Positions 6,523-9,871 of a stretch of 9,871 nt of DNA are shown here, in pieces. The number at the start of each line of letters is the position of its first letter. Position 1 is the first letter of the stretch. The notes under the pieces are model-generated. The model worked only from the letters and a program-made list of their open reading frames with translations. It had not been told where the DNA came from and did no database searches. The stretch is taken from contig DGDL01000036.1 in the NCBI GenBank assembly GCA_002385415.1, positions 1 through 9,871 on the forward strand. The letters run 5' to 3'. This stretch comes from Clostridiales bacterium UBA3953. GTDB lineage: Bacteria > Bacillota > Clostridia > Oscillospirales > CAG-272. Both the position numbers and the translations under genes were made by a program.

Positions 6523-7896
6523 TTAAAACAACAGTGCACTTGCAAAGCCAAAATAGACCATAAGCGAAATAGCGTCGACTATTGTGGTTATAAACGGGCT
6601 GGACATTACAGCGGGATCAAAACCGAGCTTGTCCGCAAACAACGGCAAAGCGCTGCCGATTACTTTTGAAACAAGCACGGTAACAGCCAATGCGCCGCAT
6701 ACAACTACCGATACGAGCAAAGTGACATGCGTATTGCCCAAAAGCAGCCTGTCAACAAGGATTATCTTTAAAAAACATACGGCAGAAAGCGTTAGTCCGC
6801 TCAGTATTGCTGCCCGAAATTCTTTCCATACAACTTTTGGGAGATCTCTAAACTCAATATCACCCAAAGAAAGAGCGCGTATGACCGTTACGGATGCCTG
6901 AGAACCCGAATTGCCTCCAGTATCCATCAGCATCGGGATGAATGCCGCGAGCACAACTTGAGCAGCAAGTGCCGATTCAAACTTTGATATAATAATGCCC
7001 GTGAAAGTGGCGGAGATCATCAGCATAAGAAGCCAAATGATCCTCTGCTTGTAGATGTCAAACACCCTCGAGCGAAGATACTCCTTTTTCGAAGGAAGTA
7101 TAGCCGCCATTCTTTCAATATCTTCCGTGGTCTCCTCCTCGATGACGTCCATCGCGTCGTCAAATGTAATAATGCCCACGAGGATATCTTCGGTGTCGAG
7201 CACGGGCATCGCTATAAAGTTGTACTTGGACAGAAGCTGTGCCACCTTTTCTCGCTCGTCGGTTGTGTAAACGGCGATGACGTTGGGATTCATTATGTCC
7301 GAGATTGTTGCGCTGTCGTCTTTGACCAAAAGCAGTTGTTTTAATGAAAGTACGCCGATGAGCTTTCGGTTTTCGGTTACATAACAGGTGTAAACGGTTT
7401 CTTTGTCTATGGCGGTGTCTCTTATATGGCGCAAAGCCTCGTCGATGGTCATGTTGGGTTTGAGCGAAATGTACTCGGTGGTCATAATCGAGCCGGCAGA
7501 GTTTTCAGGGTACTTTAGTATCTCATTTATGTCCCTGCGCATCTCGGGGTCGGCGTGAGCCAAAATCCGCTTGACTACATTTGCCGGCATCTCGTCGATG
7601 AGGCCTGCCAAATCGTCGACATAAAGCTCGTCGATAACTTCGTGAAGCTCTGCGTTTGAAAACCCCTCTATCAGCAGCTCCTGCAAATCGGAGCTCATCT
7701 CAACAAAGGTTTCCGCAGCAAGTTTTTTGGGCAGCAGCCTGAACAGCAGCGGGATTTTCTCCTCGGGAATATCCTTAAAAACCGCGGCTATATCCGCGCC
7801 GTTCATCGTGACAAAAATGTCTTTGAGAGCTGGATACTTTCTTTCGTCAGCAAGCGCCTTGATGGTGCTTTCAATTGTTACGTTGTGTCCTGCCAT
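6523..7896 (-). CDS. mgtE: Magnesium transporter MgtE
   Basis: A 457-residue Mg2+ channel/transporter of the inner membrane, the usual MgtE length. Residues about 10-130 form the helical N domain, 135-255 two CBS domains (opening with YPENSAGSIMTTEYIS, and SDIMNPNVIAV for the second), then a plug-helix region and five membrane segments from about 285 to the end. The MgtE signatures PMLMDTGGNSGSQAS and DPAVMSSPFITTIVDA are intact, including the pore Asp of the last motif. In the family, Mg2+ bound between the N and CBS domains closes the pore when cellular magnesium is high. The start at 7896 (MAGHNV) is chosen because AAGGAGGA lies 7 bases before it; an ATG seven codons upstream overlaps that ribosome binding site and is unlikely. 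The gene has its own promoter, a leader of about 195 bases with a small ORF, and a strong terminator. Confidence 0.96.
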   Translation of the reverse strand: MAGHNVTIESTIKALADERKYPALKDIFVTMNGADIAAVFKDIPEEKIPLLFRLLPKKLAAETFVEMSSDLQELLIEGFSNAELHEVIDELYVDDLAGLIDEMPANVVKRILAHADPEMRRDINEILKYPENSAGSIMTTEYISLKPNMTIDEALRHIRDTAIDKETVYTCYVTENRKLIGVLSLKQLLLVKDDSATISDIMNPNVIAVYTTDEREKVAQLLSKYNFIAMPVLDTEDILVGIITFDDAMDVIEEETTEDIERMAAILPSKKEYLRSRVFDIYKQRIIWLLMLMISATFTGIIISKFESALAAQVVLAAFIPMLMDTGGNSGSQASVTVIRALSLGDIEFRDLPKVVWKEFRAAILSGLTLSAVCFLKIILVDRLLLGNTHVTLLVSVVVCGALAVTVLVSKVIGSALPLFADKLGFDPAVMSSPFITTIVDAISLMVYFGFASALLF

Positions 7897-7963
7897 CGTA
7901 AAATCCTCCTTTCGCAATGAAATAGGCGGAAGTTACGACACACAGGCCAAAGTCTTTATAAGA

Positions 7964-8056
7964 CTACATACATGGAAACGCACGGACGCTTGTGCAGGCG
8001 TGCGCGCCCATGCTACTATGGCCTTCTGTTGTGCCGCGACTACTGCCAGCGTCCAT
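7964..8056 (-). CDS. Possible leader peptide of mgtE, 30 codons
   Basis: An ATG at 8056 has an excellent Shine-Dalgarno, AAGGAGGAGA (8070-8061) with 7 bases between GGAGG and ATG, better than that of several real genes here. It opens a 30-codon frame that starts MDAGSSRGTTEGH and ends RAFPCM, then TAG. There is no known family, no signal peptide and no membrane segment. It lies wholly inside the mgtE leader and its first codons form one arm of the long-range GGACGCT/AGCGTCC pairing, so translation would melt that structure. By analogy with mgtL and mgtM leaders in enteric bacteria, which couple leader translation to Mg2+ transport gene expression, it may be a regulatory ORF, but it lacks the proline/acidic signature of those. 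Its ribosome binding site can itself pair with CCTACA just upstream. Confidence 0.45.
   Translation of the reverse strand: MDAGSSRGTTEGHSSMGAHACTSVRAFPCM
7984..8054 (-). promoter_or_regulatory. Candidate structured RNA element in the mgtE leader
   Basis: On the minus strand GGACGCT (8054-8048) pairs perfectly with AGCGTCC (7990-7984) and closes a multi-stem region. Inside are GCAG/CTGC, CGCG/CGCG and GCCAT/ATGG(G)C pairings. A further hairpin AGTCTT-ATA-AAGACT follows at the small ORF stop. Just before mgtE, CC-TA-TTTC can pair with GAAAGG of the mgtE ribosome binding site, so control could be translational. I could not match this to the M-box (ykoK) or another known magnesium riboswitch, although such elements commonly precede mgtE in this phylum. 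Confidence 0.4.
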
Positions 8057-8097
8057 TACGTCTCCTCCTTACATTAATATTTGTAGGCAACTAATTT

Positions 8098-8126
8098 ATA
8101 TTAATCTTTTATTGCTGTGCGGTCAA
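8098..8126 (-). promoter_or_regulatory. mgtE promoter
   Basis: On the minus strand TTGACC (8126-8121), a 17-base spacer and TAATAT (8103-8098). Transcription would start near 8091 and give a leader of about 195 bases before the mgtE start codon. A small dyad GTGCAG-G-CTGCAC (8155-8167) lies about 30 bases upstream of the -35 and could be an operator. Confidence 0.55.
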
Positions 8127-8178
8127 GTAAATATTCTGTAAACAGGGGTAAGTGGTGCAGGCTGCACTGTGGGCAACA

Positions 8179-8206
8179 ATAAAGAACCGCAATTGCGGTT
8201 CTTTAT
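8179..8206. repeat. Perfect 28-bp palindrome, possible terminator
   Basis: Each half is the 14-base arm ATAAAGAACCGCAA and its exact complement, with no spacer. As RNA it folds into a strong hairpin. On the minus strand the stem is followed by TGTTGCC after the TTTAT end of the arm, so it could be a second, weak terminator behind the tRNA-Ala terminator and a block to read-through into the mgtE promoter. A protein-binding operator is the alternative. Confidence 0.5.
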
Positions 8207-8245
8207 GCAGGCAGCTGTAAAAAGCTTCTTTAGCCAGAAAATCAG

Positions 8246-8279
8246 GAAAAAGAAAAGCCCTCGACAATAAAAGGGCTTT
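8246..8279 (-). terminator. Terminator of the tRNA-Ala gene
   Basis: On the minus strand AAAGCCCT (8279-8272) and AGGGCTTT (8261-8254) form a perfect 8-bp stem with a 10-base loop, followed by a T-rich tail (TTTTCTTTTTCC). It begins 15 bases after the end of the tRNA. Confidence 0.85.
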
Positions 8280-8293
8280 CATTTTCGAAGATA

Positions 8294-8369
8294 TGGTGGA
8301 GACGGAGGGACTCGAACCCTTGACCTATGCGTTGCGAACGCATCGCTCTCCCAGCTGAGCTACGTCCCC
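8294..8369 (-). tRNA. tRNA-Ala (anticodon CGC)
   Basis: A 76-base cloverleaf with encoded CCA. The acceptor stem is GGGGACG/CGTCTCC and includes the G3-U70 pair that marks alanine tRNAs; the discriminator is A. The D arm is GCTC-AGCTGGGA-GAGC and the anticodon arm ATGCG-TTCGCAA-CGCAT, so the anticodon at 8336-8334 is CGC and reads the GCG codon. The T arm has TTCGAGT in its loop and one A-C mismatch at the base of the stem. It has its own promoter and terminator. Confidence 0.97.
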
Positions 8370-8386
8370 ATGGCCCTGACTGCAAC

Positions 8387-8415
8387 ATTATAGCATACTT
8401 TTGCTAAAAAATCAA
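8387..8415 (-). promoter_or_regulatory. tRNA-Ala promoter
   Basis: On the minus strand TTGATT (8415-8410), a 17-base spacer and a perfect TATAAT (8392-8387) with the extended TG two bases before it. The start of transcription would fall about 10 bases before the mature tRNA 5' end. Confidence 0.7.
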
Positions 8416-8477
8416 TACCCGGGATGAAATATTTTTCAGATACAAGGAAAATATATTAATCGGAGGCGCAAAGTTCC

Positions 8478-8506
8478 TGTTTTTTCGACGAGGTAGCGGA
8501 AAAACA
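8478..8506. other. Hairpin between the divergent tRNA and galE promoters
   Basis: A 10-bp stem TGTTTTTTCG / CGGAAAAACA (one G-T pair) with a 9-base loop lies upstream of both promoters, so it is in neither transcript as predicted here. It could be a terminator remnant or an operator. No gene is visible in this stretch. Confidence 0.35.
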
Positions 8507-8528
8507 TGCATGACACGCCGCATAATGC

Positions 8529-8557
8529 TTGATTTAGCTGCTTTAGCATAGTATAAT
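8529..8557 (+). promoter_or_regulatory. galE promoter
   Basis: TTGATT (8529-8534), a 17-base spacer and a perfect TATAAT (8552-8557). It uses the same -35 hexamer and spacing as the divergent tRNA promoter. The expected start of transcription near 8564 leaves a short leader. Confidence 0.7.
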
Positions 8558-8592
8558 ATAGAAAACAATCAAAAATTGACGGAGTAATGGAA

Positions 8593-9639
8593 ATGCAAAA
8601 TACAGCAGAATCCCGCGCAGTACTGCTTACCGGCGGCGCGGGATATATCGGAAGTCACATTGCCGTCGAACTTGCGGCAAGCGGCAGACCGGCCGTTATT
8701 GTCGACAACCTGTGCAACTCGAGCGAGGAGGCACTCCGCGGAATCGCCGAAATAACAGGCGTCGAGCCGGTGTTTTACCGCACGGACGCGCGTGACAAAG
8801 ACGCCATGCGCGAGATTGTAAAAAAACACAACATCACCGAGGCTATTCACCTTGCCGGACTTAAATCGGTGGCTGAATCGGTGTCAAACCCGCTTGAATA
8901 TTACAAAGTCAACCTCGGCACAACATTGACGCTGCTCGAGGTGCTTTCCGAGTGCGGTGGCACGGGCAAAGTTATATTCTCGTCGTCCGCAACGGTTTAC
9001 GGTGTACCCGACCACATTCCGGTGGATGAAGACGCTTTTGCGGGCACATGCTTCAACCCGTATGGCAGGACAAAATACTTCAACGAGCAAATCATAGCCG
9101 ACGTTGTTGCGGCATCGGAAGGAAGGCTCTCGGCTGTGCTGCTGCGCTATTTCAACCCCATCGGCGCCCATCCGAGCGGGCTGATAGGCGAGGTGCCGAC
9201 CGGTGTGCCCAACAACCTTATGCCTTATATAACCCAGGTCGCGGCAGGCAAGCGCGAAAAGCTTTATGTTTACGGAAACGACTATGAGACGCGCGACGGC
9301 ACCGGCGTGCGCGACTATATACATGTAGTCGACCTTGCGCGCGGCCACGTCAAGGCGCTCGAATGGCTCGAGCGGCACGGAGAGGGAAAAGTCGAGATTT
9401 TCAACCTTGGTACAGGACGCGGCAGCAGTGTGCTTGAGATAGTGCACACGTTTGAGCGTGTAAACAATATCAAGATACCTTATGAATTTGCGCCGCGCAG
9501 GCCCGGCGACATTGCCGAGTACTATGCCGATCCCTCGAAAGCGGAACGCGAGCTCGGCTGGCGCGCAGAGCTTTCGCTGGAAGACATGTGCCGCGACGCA
9601 TGGAATGCCGAGAAAACTCTGCAAAGCCGGGCAAAATAG
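8593..9639 (+). CDS. galE: UDP-glucose 4-epimerase
   Basis: Interconverts UDP-glucose and UDP-galactose with bound NAD, in the Leloir pathway and for supply of galactose to cell-surface polysaccharides. The protein has 348 residues from this start, close to the usual 330-345. It opens with the Rossmann motif TGGAGYIGSH (13-22). Family residues follow in order: HLAGLKSVAESV, FSSSATVYG (catalytic Ser/Thr), YGRTK (catalytic Tyr157 and Lys161), LLRYFNPIGAHPSGLIGE, and VRDYIHVVDLA. All are intact. Two ATGs six bases apart are possible; the second (8593) is preferred because GGAG (8581-8584) is 8 bases before it, but only 2 bases before the first (8587). No sugar genes adjoin, so the pathway role is not fixed by context. 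A related sugar-nucleotide 4-epimerase activity, for example on the N-acetyl forms, cannot be excluded. Confidence 0.95.
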   Translation: MQNTAESRAVLLTGGAGYIGSHIAVELAASGRPAVIVDNLCNSSEEALRGIAEITGVEPVFYRTDARDKDAMREIVKKHNITEAIHLAGLKSVAESVSNPLEYYKVNLGTTLTLLEVLSECGGTGKVIFSSSATVYGVPDHIPVDEDAFAGTCFNPYGRTKYFNEQIIADVVAASEGRLSAVLLRYFNPIGAHPSGLIGEVPTGVPNNLMPYITQVAAGKREKLYVYGNDYETRDGTGVRDYIHVVDLARGHVKALEWLERHGEGKVEIFNLGTGRGSSVLEIVHTFERVNNIKIPYEFAPRRPGDIAEYYADPSKAERELGWRAELSLEDMCRDAWNAEKTLQSRAK

Positions 9640-9677
9640 CGCAATAACGCTTCTCATATAGAAAAACTACCGTTTAT

Positions 9678-9706
9678 CCGTCCGCTTTCGAGCAGGGAAG
9701 CGGCGG
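9678..9706 (+). other. Hairpin in the gap after galE
   Basis: CCG-T-CCGCTTTC (9678-9689) pairs with GGAAGCGG-CGG (9696-9706), one bulged T, around a six-base GAGCAG loop. No T-tract follows, so it is not a standard intrinsic terminator. It may be a leader structure of the next gene or an RNA-stability element behind galE. Confidence 0.45.
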
Positions 9707-9752
9707 CACAACGGCTTGGTGCAACAATCAAGAAGTGCAGGATAACCTTTTC

Positions 9753-9856
9753 ATGCTTGACACTAAAGAATTAAGGCTGCAGCTTTCATCGCTCATTGTG
9801 TTCCGAAGGATACTACGCGACCCTGTAATTGACTGCCTGATCAGGCTGCTGTCGCT
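9753..9856 (+). CDS. Start of an unidentified gene, cut by the contig end
   Basis: From ATG at 9753 the frame is open for 34 codons (MLDTKELRLQLSSL, then IVFRRILRDPVIDCLIRLL) up to the adapter sequence. AGGA lies 10 bases before the ATG, a modest ribosome binding site. The segment looks like an amphipathic N-terminal helix region. It loosely recalls the N termini of AAA ATPases of the DUF815 type in Clostridia, but this is too short to support a name. The gene follows galE by 113 bases and may be in the same transcript. Confidence 0.45.
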
Positions 9857-9871
9857 CTGTCTCTTATACAC
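9857..9871. other. Nextera/Tn5 mosaic-end adapter remnant
   Basis: The window ends in CTGTCTCTTATACAC, the first 15 bases of the 19-base transposase mosaic end used in tagmentation libraries. It lies exactly at the end of the sequence, so it is untrimmed adapter and not genomic DNA. Confidence 0.93.

Noticed and set aside
7897..7917. Upstream ATG of mgtE adding seven residues
   Set aside because: The extra codons overlap the AAGGAGGA ribosome binding site that is placed correctly for the ATG at 7896.
7984..8054. M-box (ykoK-type) magnesium riboswitch in the mgtE leader
   Set aside because: I looked for the conserved AGGTGAGGCTCCT and GCTGCTGCCC core and did not find it; a few short similarities such as CAACAGAA are not enough, so the element is reported only as an unclassified candidate.
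1..9871. CRISPR arrays, insertion sequences, prophage or attachment sites
   Set aside because: No regularly spaced repeats, transposase or integrase motifs or duplicated target sites are visible; the tRNA 3' end is not repeated elsewhere in the window.

Overview
The window looks like a contig end from an uncultured member of the Clostridia (Bacillota), possibly an Oscillospirales or Christensenellales relative. The evidence is a T-box riboswitch, strong GGAGG ribosome binding sites, consensus housekeeping promoters, a tRNA with an encoded CCA end and many hairpin terminators. Genes are GC-moderate and the gaps between them are AT-rich. The last 15 bases match the Nextera/Tn5 mosaic-end adapter, so the right edge is a sequencing artefact and not biology.

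Left part (minus strand, 1-1691): a perfect TTGACA/TATAAT promoter drives a cytoplasmic SGNH/GDSL hydrolase with a GTG start. Four bases after its stop comes a gene that runs off the left edge. It encodes a PAS-like plus degenerate histidine-kinase-like protein.

Centre-left (plus strand, 1886-4740): this is the most interesting unit. An extended -10 promoter starts a leader of about 425 nt that is a complete T-box riboswitch: Stem I with AG bulge and GGUG loop, a UGGUACC antiterminator bulge, and a competing terminator. The specifier reads best as AUC, which is isoleucine. It controls a 753-residue fusion of an XRE helix-turn-helix, a cupin and a full medium-chain acyl-CoA synthetase (MACS, ACSM-like). 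T-boxes normally control amino-acid genes, so an isoleucine T-box on an acyl-CoA synthetase suggests that the enzyme activates a branched short-chain acid such as 2-methylbutyrate, the carbon skeleton of isoleucine. This is inference.

Centre (4790-6307): a PHP-family phosphoesterase of the HisJ type has its own promoter. It converges through a bidirectional terminator on a minus-strand gene for a 186-residue protein of unknown function.

Centre-right (minus strand, 6467-8415): mgtE, a magnesium transporter, sits behind a leader of about 195 nt. The leader carries a well-initiated 30-codon small ORF embedded in a foldable RNA element, which suggests leader-mediated control. Upstream is a tRNA-Ala(CGC) with its own promoter and terminator.

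Right (plus strand, 8529-9871): galE (UDP-glucose 4-epimerase) with its own promoter, then a structured gap and the first 34 codons of another gene, cut by the adapter.

The genes are mostly independent single-gene transcription units. Only the SGNH/PAS-like pair and possibly galE with the last ORF look like operons.
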